A DNA stretch of 64,000 nt from the NCBI GenBank assembly GCA_043228905.1, contig JBHGNT010000015.1, forward strand, positions 3,782,001 to 3,846,000. Reading direction: 5' to 3'. A program made the translations under genes and the position numbers. Source of the stretch: Azolla caroliniana. Taxonomy: Eukaryota > Polypodiophyta. Below the pieces are notes generated by a model. The model saw nothing but the letters and a program-made list of their open reading frames with translations, did not search any database and was not told the origin of the DNA. Shown here piece after piece: positions 53,894 to 63,607 of this stretch (position 1 is the first letter of the stretch; the number at the start of each line of letters is the position of its first letter).

Positions 53894-54330
53894 TGTGAAT
53901 GTTAATGTGCGGAAGCGTCAGATAGAACCGGCTCAGCCGGATAGCAATAGAAAATGACATGAAGGTTTAATGGAAAAGCTTAAAACACAAAGTATATACG
54001 GGAGAGACAGAGAGAGCAGAACATAGAACTATATTCAAAATTAACTCTAAAACTCTGTACATACAACGTGCTCAACAACACTATTTATACAAGTCCTAAG
54101 AGGACCGACAGAAGTATAGTGTACTTCAATGCTCACACGAGCGTCTCACACTAACTACAAGACATTAACTACCTAGTAGTCTAGGCTGCTACTAGGCTTC
54201 CGATTATTGCTTGATCGGCCTAATCGGCTCCCCAGCTCACCGGCTCACCGATCCGGCTCATCCTTCTGGATGCCGATCCGGCTCAGGCTTATTCAGCCGA
54301 TCCGGATCCGGTTGAGCTTGCCGCTCAACA
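53894..54330 (-). repeat. 5' LTR of Copia-B
   Basis: 437 bp partner of 36118-36554, next to the primer-binding site. Confidence 0.92.
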
Positions 54331-55980
54331 CGGGTTGACCGGCGTAACTGTTTGTTACCCGGTTTGAGGCCCTTCTTGGCTGCTACCTAATATCTGAAGG
54401 TGTCTCAAATTTGGCTTCCGCCCGAAATACAGCTCATGTGCTGACACCGTGTCCCCGATCCGGTTTTGGATGTACATGGCCGTCCAGACCGCCTCAACAC
54501 AGTAGAATTTGGACAGGCTCTTCTCCTCCAGCATTGCCCTTGCCGCGTCGACAATTGACCGGTTCTTTCTTTCGGCCACACCGTTTTGTTCAAGTGTATA
54601 TCGGCAACTGAATTCTCTCCAAATTGGCCGGAAAAGTATTCTTTTCCGCCATCCGACCGCATGCACTTTATCTTCCTCTTCGTTTCCCTTTCGACTAAGC
54701 TTTGAAGGTTCCGGAAATAGTCGAAGACTTCAATTTTCTTCTCGATGAGGTAGATCCACGTGTGTTGGATGTAGTCGTCGATGAAGGAGACGAAATACCG
54801 ACTCCCACCAAGACTAACGTTCTATGTCGGTTCCCATACATCCAAATGGATTAGATTGAGCTTGTTACAGCTCCAGTTTCATTCGGTGGGGAATGGAAGC
54901 CGATGTTGCTTCCCGAGCTGGCAGGCTTCACATATTTGGGCCTTCCAGCCACTGAACTTCGGCAATTCAAACACAACTTTTTTCGATTGAAGATCTTGAA
55001 GCCTCTAGTAGCTGACATGGCCGATCCGCTTATGCGAGAGATCGATGTCCGATTCAATCATCTATCCTTTGGCAAACATGGCGGTGCCAACGTCATTTGT
55101 GTTGAGGATGAACATCCTCCCTTCTCTGTGCCCTTGCGCGATTATCCGTCCTTCTTCCTCGATGAAGCACCCCAGGTGCGTAAACCGCACCTGCATTCCC
55201 TGGTCGACGATTTGTCCGACCGAGACCAGGTTCTTTGTGATTGTCGGAACGTGTAGTACGTTCATCAACTTCCCCCTTTGTCCAACATGGCTTAAAGGAA
55301 CTTCTCCGACATGCACAATCGGGTGAGGAGTGTCGTCTCCGGTTTCAACAATTCCCGGTTGTTCCGGTTTCTCCAAAAACGAGAACCACTCTTTGTGGCT
55401 CATCATGTGGTTTCACGCTCCGAAATCAACATATCATACTTCCTCCGATCCGGAAGTGGTCTTCTTCATCGAGTTCTCCTTGTGCTTCATGAAGACTTGC
55501 CCTTTTCCGGTCTTCTCGTTTCCGGATCCTTCCGATCCTTTTACGTAGTGCGAGCTTTGCCGATTCCCTTGTCCGGCCTTGCCGGATTCGGATTTATCCG
55601 AATCGGCACGCTTCTTCTAGCACTCACTCTCTATATGGCCTTTCTTGCCACAATACCACCATTTAGTGTTGGTTTTCGACTGCCAGTTTTCGGCTTCGAC
55701 TTGACTCCCCCCACTTGTGGAGGGTCCGGAACTACTATCGGCACCGTCTCTGTGCTTCAGGTTCTACTTTTGCCGGCTACCTCCATTGTGTTCCAACCCA
55801 CCTTGTCCTCCACGCCCACAGGGTCGATTCGCTTCCGTGTACATCATCCGGCTATTTGATTGAGTGATCCTCGACCCACTTGCGTGGTTTTCTTCGACCA
55901 TCAACATGGATTGTAAGTCGAAGAAGGACGGTGGCTTCTCCCGGGTGCAAATTTGCCATTCAGATTGGCTTGTACTGTTG
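54331..55980 (-). mobile_element. Copia-A, 5' part, truncated
   Basis: Continuation of Copia-A after the Copia-B insertion. It holds integrase (from about 54790 down), protease/GAG-pre-integrase region (DDTPHPIVHVGEVPLSHVG near 55300), a zinc-knuckle region near 55650 and a gag piece (ICTREKPPSFFDLQSML near 55930). It ends abruptly inside gag where the tRNA array resumes, so the 5' LTR, leader and gag N-terminus are missing. All frames are broken. Confidence 0.85.
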
Positions 55981-56219
55981 GGCATTGTGTGAATCATGTG
56001 TAGAGAATGTTGGTCGCAATGAGGGTAAGAATCTGTTTTATAGCGAGCCAATCTAACAATGACCATGTGAGTTTCTTGATGCGAAAATAATTTCCTTCAG
56101 ACAATGTTGGACAAGTATCGGCACAAGTTGCTAAACATCATAAAGACTTGATGGCGTAATTGGTTCTTGTTTCATTATTTTTCTTATAGAAGATTTTTTT
56201 TTAAAAACTTATCATACGT

Positions 56220-56290
56220 GTATAGGTGGTCTAGTGGCAGATTACTAACCTTCCACAGTACAAACCAAGGTTCGATTCTCGACCAATGTA
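56220..56290 (+). pseudogene. tRNA-Gly-like, decayed, copy 9
   Basis: 71 nt. Begins GTATAGG; the anticodon loop CTTCCAC gives UCC (also a Gly anticodon), but anticodon, T and acceptor stems are broken. Confidence 0.7.
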
Positions 56291-56451
56291 ATACGTATGA
56301 ATCCTAGACCATTAACTTACTATATTTAGCACTCAAGATTCCATATAAACATCATAAAGTTGCTAAACATCATAAAGACTTGATGGCGTAATTGGTTCTT
56401 GTTTCATTATTTTTCTTATAGAAGATTTTTTTTTAAAAACTTATCATACGT

Positions 56452-56522
56452 GTATAGGTGGTCTAGTGGCAGATTACTAACCTGCCACAGTACAAACCAA
56501 GGTTCGATTCTCGACCAATGTA
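56452..56522 (+). pseudogene. tRNA-Gly-like, decayed, copy 10
   Basis: 71 nt, same type as 56220 but with anticodon loop CTGCCAC (GCC). Acceptor GTATAGG does not pair with CCAATGT. Confidence 0.7.
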
Positions 56523-56683
56523 ATACGTATGAATCCTAGACCATTAACTTACTATATTTAGCACTCAAGATTCCATATAAACATCATAAAGTTGCTAAAC
56601 ATCATAAAGACTTGATGGCGTAATTGGTTCTTGTTTCATTATTTTTCTTATAGAAGATTTTTTTTTTAAAACTTATCATACGT

Positions 56684-56754
56684 GTATAGGTGGTCTAGTG
56701 GCAGATTACTAACCTGCCACAATACAAACCAAGGTTCGATTCTCGACCAATGTA
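56684..56754 (+). pseudogene. tRNA-Gly-like, decayed, copy 11
   Basis: 71 nt, third member of the 232-bp triplication. Anticodon GCC; anticodon stem 3' side is AATAC. Confidence 0.7.
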
Positions 56755-57036
56755 ATACGTATGAATGTCAAGCAAATGGAGTGCACTAAAGATTTCAATA
56801 CATGGGCATTGTACAAATCAGATGTAGAGAATGTTGGCCGCAACGAGGGTACGAAACAGTTTTAGCGCGAGCCAATCTAGCAATGAACATGTGAGTTTGT
56901 TGATGTATAAAGAATTTCCTTAAGAGAACCTTAGACAAGTATGGCCACAAGTTGCTAAACATCATAAAGACTTGATGACGTAATTGGTTCTTGTTTCATC
57001 ATTTCTCTTATAGAACACGAAAATATTTTAACACTT

Positions 57037-57107
57037 GCATTGGTGGTCTAGTGGTAGAATAGTACCCTGCCACGGTACAGACCCGGGTTCGATTCCCGGC
57101 CAATGCA
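57037..57107 (+). tRNA. tRNA-Gly(GCC), A type, perfect consensus
   Basis: 71 nt that folds completely: acceptor GCATTGG/CCAATGC with discriminator A, D arm with AGTGGTA, anticodon stem GTACC/GGTAC around loop CTGCCAC (anticodon GCC), T stem CCGGG/CCCGG around TTCGATT. B box GGTTCGATTCC is perfect. From memory, the body equals the common plant tRNA-Gly(GCC), with a different but fully paired acceptor stem. The TATA-like AAATATTTTAACACTT precedes it. No T4 lies close downstream. It could be a functional gene. Confidence 0.75.
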
Positions 57108-57330
57108 ATTCGAATGAATCCTAAAACGAAACTTACTATATATAGCACTCAAAATTCCACATCTAGAGTGAGAATATTGGCCGCAGTAATGGTACGAAGC
57201 AGTTTTCTAGGGAGCCAATCTAACCATGAACATGTGAGTTTGTTAATGCATAAAAGACATGATGATGTAATTGCTTCTTGTTTCGTTATTTTTCATAGAG
57301 AAGATGAAAATCTTTTAACATGTCATACTT

Positions 57331-57401
57331 GCATCGGTGGTCTAGTGGTAGGATAGTACGTTGCCACGGTACAAACCCAAGTTCGATTCTCGACCGATGT
57401 A
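57331..57401 (+). pseudogene. tRNA-Gly-like, C type, copy 13
   Basis: 71 nt. Acceptor GCATCGG pairs with CCGATGT (compensated C:G at the fifth pair). Anticodon GCC; a G:G clash in the anticodon stem and a broken T stem. Confidence 0.7.
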
Positions 57402-57789
57402 AACCGTATGAATCCTAAACCTTTAACTTACTATATTTAGCAATCAAGATTCCACATCTCATTCCTAAACCTATAACTTACTATATTTAGCAATCAAGAT
57501 TCCACATCTAGTGTAGAATGTCAAGCACATGGAGAGCACTAAAGATTTCAATTCATGGGCATTGTACGAATCAGATGTAGAGAATGTTGGCCGCAACGAG
57601 GGTACGAAATAGTTTTAGCGCGAGCCAATCTAGCAATGAACATGTGAGTTTGTTGATGTATAAAGAATTTGCTTAAGAGAACCTTAGACAAGTATGGCCA
57701 CAAGTTGCTAAACATCATAAAGACTTGATGACGTAATTGGTTCTTGTTTCATCATTTCTCTTATAGAACTCGAAAATATTTTAACACTT

Positions 57790-57860
57790 GCATTGGTGGT
57801 ATAGTGGTAGAATAGTACCCTGCCACGGTACTGACCCGGGTTCGATTCCCGGCCAATGCA
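57790..57860 (+). tRNA. tRNA-Gly(GCC), A type, two changes
   Basis: 71 nt. Differs from the 57037 copy only at one D-stem base (GTAT for GTCT) and one variable-loop base. All stems other than the D stem are perfect; B box intact. Confidence 0.6.
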
Positions 57861-58083
57861 ATTCGTATGAATCCTAAAACGAAACTTACTATATATAGCA
57901 CTCAAATTTCCTCATCTAGCGTGAAAATATTGGCCGCAGTAATGGTACGAAGCAGTTTTCTAGAGAGCCAATCTAACCATGAACATGTGAGTTTGTTAAT
58001 GCATAAAAGACATGATGACGTAATTGCTTCTTGTTTCGTTATTTTTCGTAGAGAAGATGAAAATATTTTAACATGTCATACTT

Positions 58084-58154
58084 GCATCGGTGGTCTAGTG
58101 GTAGGATAGTACGTTGCCATGGTACAAACCCAAGTTCAATTCTCGACCGATGTA
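58084..58154 (+). pseudogene. tRNA-Gly-like, C type, copy 15
   Basis: 71 nt. Acceptor GCATCGG/CCGATGT compensated as at 57331. T loop is TTCAATT, so the B box is damaged. Confidence 0.7.
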
Positions 58155-58450
58155 AACCGTATGAATCCTAAACCTTTAACTTACTATATTTAGCAATCAA
58201 GATTCCACATCTAGCGTAGAATGTCAAGCACATGGAGAGCACTAAAGATTTCAATTCATGGGCATTGTACAAATCAGATGTAGAGAATGTTGGCCGCAAC
58301 GAGGGTACGAAATAGTTATATAGCGAGCCAATCTAGCAATGAACATGTGAGTTTGTTGATGTATAAAGAATTTCCTTAAGAGAACCTTAGACAAGTATGG
58401 CCACAAGTTTCATCATTTCTCTTATAGAACACGAAATTTTTTTAACACTT

Positions 58451-58521
58451 GCATTGGTGGTCTAGTGGTAGAATAGTACCCTGCCACGGTACAGACCCGA
58501 GCTCGATTCCCGACCAATGCA
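58451..58521 (+). tRNA. tRNA-Gly(GCC)-like, A type, T arm altered
   Basis: 71 nt. Acceptor, D arm and anticodon arm equal the consensus. Three T-arm changes (CCGAG, CTCGATT, CCCGA) weaken the T stem and the B box. Probably impaired. Confidence 0.4.
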
Positions 58522-58744
58522 ATTCGTATGAATCCTAAAACGAAACTTACTATGTCTAGCACTCAAAATTCTACATCTAGCGTGAGAATGTTCGCCGCAG
58601 TAAGGGTACGAAGCAGTTTTCTAGCGAGCCAATCTAACAATGAACATGTGACTTTGTTGATGCGCAAAAGACATGATGACGTAATTGCTTCTTGTTTCGT
58701 TATTTTTCTTAGAGAAGATGGAAATATTTTAACATGCCATACTT

Positions 58745-58815
58745 GCATTGGTGGTCTACTGGTAGAATAGTACCTTGGCACGGTACAAACCCATGTTCGA
58801 TTCTAGGCCAATGTA
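58745..58815 (+). pseudogene. tRNA-Gly-like, B type, copy 17
   Basis: 71 nt. The anticodon loop TTGGCAC would give GGC. The T stem is disrupted (CCATG/CTAGG). Confidence 0.7.
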
Positions 58816-59159
58816 ATGCGTATGAATCCTAAACCTTTAACTTACTATATACATAGGAAACAATATTCCACATCTAGCGTAGAATGTCAAGCACATGGAG
58901 AGCACTAAAGATTTCAATAGATGGGCATTGTACGAATCAAATGTAAAGAATGTTGGCCGCAACGAGGGTACGAAATAGTTTTATAGTGAGCCAATCTAAC
59001 AATGAACATGTGAGTTTGTTTATGCGAAAAGAATTTCCCTCAGGCAACTTTAGGCAAGTATCGCCACAAGTTAAACATCATAAAGACATGATGATGTAAT
59101 CGGTTCTTGTTTAATTATTTTTCGTAATGAGGATGAAAATATTTTAACATGTCATACTT

Positions 59160-59230
59160 GCATCGGTGGTCTAGTGGTAGGATAGTACGTTGCCGCGGTG
59201 CAAACCCAGCTTCGATTCTCGACCAATGTA
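59160..59230 (+). pseudogene. tRNA-Gly-like, C type, copy 18
   Basis: 71 nt. Acceptor GCATCGG faces CCAATGT (C:A mismatch at the fifth pair). Anticodon GCC in loop TTGCCGC; anticodon and T stems mismatched. Confidence 0.7.
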
Positions 59231-59562
59231 ATCCGTATGAAACGTGAAACTTAATATATTTAGCACTCAAGATTCCATATCTAGCGTCGAATGTCAAGCA
59301 CATGGAGTGCACTAAAGATTTCAATACATGGGCATTGTAAGAATCGGATGTAGAGAATTTTGGCCGCAATGAGGGTAGGAAATAGTTTTAGCACGAGCCA
59401 ATCTAGCAATGAACATGTGAGTTTGTTGATGTATAAAGAATTTCCTTAAGAGAACCTTAGACAAGTATGGCCATAAGTTGCTAAACATCATAAAGACTTG
59501 ATGATGTAATTGGTTCTTGTTTCATCATTACTCTTATAGAACTTGAAAATATTTTAACACTT

Positions 59563-59633
59563 GCATTGGTGGTCTAGTGGTAGAATAGTACCCTGCCACG
59601 GTATAGACCCGGGTTCGATTCCCAGCCAATGCA
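59563..59633 (+). tRNA. tRNA-Gly(GCC), A type, two changes
   Basis: 71 nt. Differs from the consensus at one anticodon-stem base (now a G:U pair) and one T-stem base (CCCAG, one mismatch). B box GGTTCGATTCC intact. Confidence 0.6.
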
Positions 59634-59856
59634 ATTCGTATGAATCCTAAAATGAAACCTACTATATATAGCACTCAAAATTCCACATCTAGCGTGAGAA
59701 TATTGGCCGCAGTAACGGTACGAAGAAGTTTTCTAGCGAGCCAATGTAACGATGAACATGTGACTTTGTTGATGCGTAAAAGACATGATGACGTAATTGC
59801 TTCTTGTTTCGTTATTTTTGTTAGAGAAGATGGAAATATTTTAACATGCCATAATT

Positions 59857-59927
59857 GCATTGGTGGTCTAGTCGTAGAATAGTACCTTGCCACGGTTCAA
59901 ACCCGTGTTCGATTCTCGGCCAATGTA
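59857..59927 (+). pseudogene. tRNA-Gly-like, B type, copy 20
   Basis: 71 nt. Anticodon GCC. The T stem CCGTG/CTCGG has one mismatch, acceptor ends G:U, the D loop has GTCGTA, and the B box lacks its first consensus G. Confidence 0.7.
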
Positions 59928-60271
59928 ATGCGTATGAATCCTAAACCTTTAATTTACTATATCCATAGCAAACAATATTCCACATTTAGCATAGAATGTC
60001 AAGCACATGGAGAGCACTAAAGATTTCAATAGATAGGCATTGTACGAATCAGATGTAGAGAATGTTAGCCACAAGGAGGGTACGAAATAGTTTTTTAATG
60101 AACCAATCTAACAATGAACATGTGAGTTTGTTGATGCGAAAAGAATTTCCCTCAGACAACTTTAGGCAAGTATCTCCAAAAGTTAAACATCATAAAGACA
60201 TGATGATGTAATCGGTTCTTGTTTAATTATTTTTCTTAGAGAAGATCAAAATATTTTAATTTGTCATACTT

Positions 60272-60342
60272 GCATCTGTGGTCTAGTGGTAGGATAGTAC
60301 GTTGCCACGGTTCAAGCCGAAGTTCGATTCTCGACCAATGTA
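60272..60342 (+). pseudogene. tRNA-Gly-like, C type, copy 21
   Basis: 71 nt. Acceptor GCATCTG is mismatched with CCAATGT. Anticodon GCC; T stem broken. Confidence 0.7.
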
Positions 60343-60675
60343 ATTCGTATGAAACCTGAAACTTACTATATTTAGCACTCAAGATTCCATATCTAGCGTT
60401 GAATGTCAAGCACATGGCGTGCACTAAAGATTTTCAATACATGGGCATTGTACGAATCAGATGTAGAGAATGTTGGCCGAAACGAGGGTACGAAATAGTT
60501 TTATAGGGAGCCAATCTAGCAATGAACATGTGAGTTTGTTGATGTATAAAGAATTTGCTTAAGAGAACCTTAGACAAGTATGGCCACAAGTTGCTAAACA
60601 TCATAAAGACTTGATGACGTAATTTGTTCTTGTTTAATCATTTCTGTTATAGTACACGAAAATATTTTAACACTT

Positions 60676-60746
60676 GCATTGGTGGTCTAGTGGTAGAATA
60701 GTACCCTGCCACGGTACAAACCCGGGTTCGATTCCCGGCCAATGCA
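60676..60746 (+). tRNA. tRNA-Gly(GCC), A type, one change
   Basis: 71 nt. Identical to 57037 except one variable-loop base (AAAC for AGAC). Every stem pairs and both internal promoter boxes are intact. Confidence 0.7.
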
Positions 60747-60969
60747 GTTCGTATGAATCCTAAAATTAAACTTACTATATATAGCACTCAAAATTCCACA
60801 TCTATTGTGAGAACGTTGGCCGCAGTAAGGGTACGAAGCAGTTTTCTAGCTAGCCAATCTAACGATGAACATGTGAGTTTGTTGATGCGTAAAAGACATG
60901 ATGACGTAATTGCTTCTTGTTTCGTTATTTTTCTTAGAGAAGATGGAAATATTTTAATATGCCATACTT

Positions 60970-61040
60970 GCATTGGTGGTCTAGTGGTAGAATAGTACCT
61001 TGCCACGGTACAAACCCGTGTTCGATTCTCGGCCAATGTA
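60970..61040 (+). pseudogene. tRNA-Gly-like, B type, copy 23
   Basis: 71 nt. D arm, anticodon arm and anticodon GCC as in consensus. T stem CCGTG/CTCGG has one mismatch; acceptor ends G:U. Confidence 0.65.
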
Positions 61041-61382
61041 TTGCGTATGAATCCTAAACCTTTAACTTACTATATACATAGCAAACAATATTCCACATCT
61101 AGTGTAGAATGTCAAGCACATGGAGAGCACTAAAGATTTCAATAGATGGGCATTGTACGAATCAGATGTAGAGAATGTTGGCCGCAACAAGGTACGAAAT
61201 AGTTTTATAGTGAGCCAATGTAACAATGAACAATTGAGTTTGTTGATGCGAAAAGAATTTCCCTCAGACAACTTTAGGCAAGTATCGCCACAAGTTAAAC
61301 ATCATAAGATATGATGATGTAATCGGTTCTTGTTTAATTATTTTTCGTAAAGAAGATGAAAATATTTTAACATGTCATACTT

Positions 61383-61453
61383 GCATCGGTGGTCTAGTCG
61401 TAGGATAGTACGTTACCGCGGTTCAAACCCAGCTTCGATTCTCGACCAATGTA
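61383..61453 (+). pseudogene. tRNA-Gly-like, C type, copy 24
   Basis: 71 nt. The anticodon loop TTACCGC gives ACC. Acceptor has the C:A mismatch and the T stem is broken. Confidence 0.7.
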
Positions 61454-61786
61454 ATCCGTATGAAACGTGAAACTTACTATATTTAGCACTCAAGATTCCA
61501 TATCTAGCGTTGAATGTCAAGCACATGGAGTGCACTAAAGATTTTCAATACATGGGCATTGTACGAATCAGATGTAGAGAATGTTGGCCATAACGAGGGT
61601 ACGAAATAGTTTTAGCGCGAGGCAATCTAGCAATGAACATGTTAGTTTGTTGATGTATAAAGAATTTCCTTAAGAGAACCTTACACAAGTATGGCCACAA
61701 GTTGCGAAACATCATAAAGACTTGATGATGTAATTGGTTCTTGTTTCATCATTTCTTTTATAGAACACGAAAATATTTTAACACTT

Positions 61787-61857
61787 GCATTGGTGGTCTA
61801 GTGGTAGAATAGTACCCTGCCACGGTACAAACCCGAGTTCGATTCCCGACCAATGAA
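61787..61857 (+). tRNA. tRNA-Gly(GCC)-like, A type, four changes
   Basis: 71 nt. Acceptor, D and anticodon arms on the 5' side equal the consensus. T stem CCGAG/CCCGA and acceptor end CCAATGA carry mismatches, so it is likely impaired. Confidence 0.4.
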
Positions 61858-62080
61858 ATTCATATGAATCCTAAAACGAAACTTACTATATATAGCACTC
61901 AAAATCCCACATCTAGCGTGAGAATGTTGGCCGCAGTAAGGGTACGAGGCAGTTTTCTAGCGAGCCAATCTAACAATGAACATGTGACTTTGTTGATGCG
62001 TAAAAGACATGATGACGTAATTGCTTCTTGTTTCGTTATTTTTCTTAGAGAAGATGGAAATATTTTAACATGCCATACCT

Positions 62081-62151
62081 GCATTGGTGGTCTAGTCGTA
62101 GAATAGTACCTTGCCACTGTACAAACCCGTGTTCGATTCTCGGCCAATGTA
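62081..62151 (+). pseudogene. tRNA-Gly-like, B type, copy 26
   Basis: 71 nt. Anticodon GCC; one anticodon-stem mismatch (TGTAC), GTCGTA in the D loop, T-stem mismatch as in other B copies. Confidence 0.7.
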
Positions 62152-62495
62152 TTGCGTATGAATCCTAAACCTTTAACTTACTATATACATAGCAAACAAT
62201 ATTCCACATCTAGCGTAGAATGTCAAGCACATGGAGAGCACTAAAGATTTCAATAGATGGGCATTGTACGAATCAGATGTAGAGAATGTTAGCCGCAACG
62301 AGGGTACGAAATAGTTTTATAATGAACCAATCTAACAATGAACATGTGAGTTTGTTGATGCGAAAAGAATTTCCCTCAGACAACTTTCGGCAAGTATCTC
62401 CAAAAGTTAAACATCATAAAGACGTGATGATGTAATCGGTTCTTGTTTAATTATTTTTCGTAGAGAAGATCAAAATATTTTAACATGTCATACTT

Positions 62496-62566
62496 GCATC
62501 GGTGGTCTAGTCATAGGATAGTATGTTGCCACGGTTCAAACCCAGGTTCGATTCTCGACCAATGTA
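62496..62566 (+). pseudogene. tRNA-Gly-like, C type, copy 27
   Basis: 71 nt. D loop GTCATA, anticodon GCC, acceptor C:A mismatch, T stem altered. Confidence 0.7.
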
Positions 62567-62899
62567 ATCCATATGAAACCTGAAACTTACTATATTTAGC
62601 ACTCAATATTCCATATCTAGCGTTGAATGTCAAGCACATGGAGTGCACTAAAGATTTTCAATACATGGGCATTGTACGAATCAGATGTAGAGAATGTTGG
62701 CCGCAACGAGGGTACGAAATAGTTTTAGCGCGAGCCAATCTAGCAATGAACATGTGAGTTTGTTGATGTATAAAGAATTTCCTTAAGAGAACCTTAGACA
62801 AGTATGGCCACAAGTTGTTAAACGTCATAAAGACTTGATGACGTAATTTGTTCTTGTTTCATCATTTCTGTTATAGTACACGAAAATATTTTAACACTT

Positions 62900-62970
62900 G
62901 CATTGGTGGTCTAGTGGTAGAATAGTACCCTGCCACGGTACAGACCCGGGTTCGATTCCCGGCCAATGCA
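62900..62970 (+). tRNA. tRNA-Gly(GCC), A type, perfect consensus
   Basis: Base-for-base identical to the copy at 57037, 5.9 kb away. All stems pair, anticodon GCC, B box perfect. The nearest T4 downstream is at 63065-63068, about 95 nt past the 3' end. Confidence 0.75.
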
Positions 62971-63193
62971 ATTTGTATGAATCCTAAAACGAAACTTACT
63001 ATATAAAGCACTCAAAGTTCCACATCTAGCGTGAGAATGTTGGCCGCAGTAAGGGTACGAAGCAGTTTTCTAACGAGCCGATCTAACGATGAACATGTGA
63101 CTTTGTTGATGCGTAAAAGACATGATGACGTAATTGCTTCTTGTTTCGTTATTTTTCTTAGAGAAGATGGAAATATTTTAACATGCCATACTT

Positions 63194-63264
63194 GCATTGG
63201 TGGTCTAGTGGTAGAATAGTACATTGCCACGGTACAAACCCGTGTTCGATTCTCGGCCAATGTA
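63194..63264 (+). pseudogene. tRNA-Gly-like, B type, copy 29
   Basis: 71 nt. Anticodon GCC in loop TTGCCAC; anticodon stem 5' side GTACA mismatched at its top pair; T stem as in other B copies. Confidence 0.7.
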
Positions 63265-63607
63265 ATGCGCATGAATCTTAACCTTTAACTTACTATATAC
63301 ATAGCAAACAATATTCCACATCTAGCGTAGAATGTCAAGCACATGGAGAGCACTAAAGATTTCAATAGATGGGCATTGTACGAATCAGATGTAGAGAATG
63401 TTAGCCGCAACGAGGGTACGAAATAGTTTTATAGTGAGCCAATCTAACAATGAACATGTGAGTTTTATGATGCGAAAAGAATTTCCCTCAGACAACTTTA
63501 GGCAAGTATCGCCACAAGTTAAACATCATAAAGACATGATGATGTAATCGGTTCTTGTTTAATTATTTTTCGTATAGAAGATTAAAATATTTTAACATGT
63601 CATACTT

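Larger units (their letters stand above)
36118..54330 (-). mobile_element. Copia-B, full length but interrupted
   Basis: Minus-strand copia inserted in Copia-A. Its LTRs (36118-36554 and 53894-54330) are both 437 bp, with PBS next to the right one. A near target duplication (TGGGT before 36118, CGGGT after 54330) supports one insertion event. Its own body is 36118-36632 plus 48375-53893; 36633-48374 is a nested chromovirus. A solo LTR sits inside at about 52000-52641. Confidence 0.9.
56101..56770. repeat. 232-bp near-identical tandem triplication
   Basis: tRNA-like copies at 56220, 56452 and 56684 are exactly 232 bp apart, and the intervening units (acatcataaagacttgatgg to ttccatataaacatcataaa) are almost identical. 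This is a local, recent amplification of a shortened array unit. Confidence 0.9.

Noticed and set aside
57114-62106. Repeated 80-codon frames as a real protein family
   Set aside because: They end inside tRNA-like sequence, one copy has an early stop, and array duplication explains their likeness. Kept only as a weak finding.
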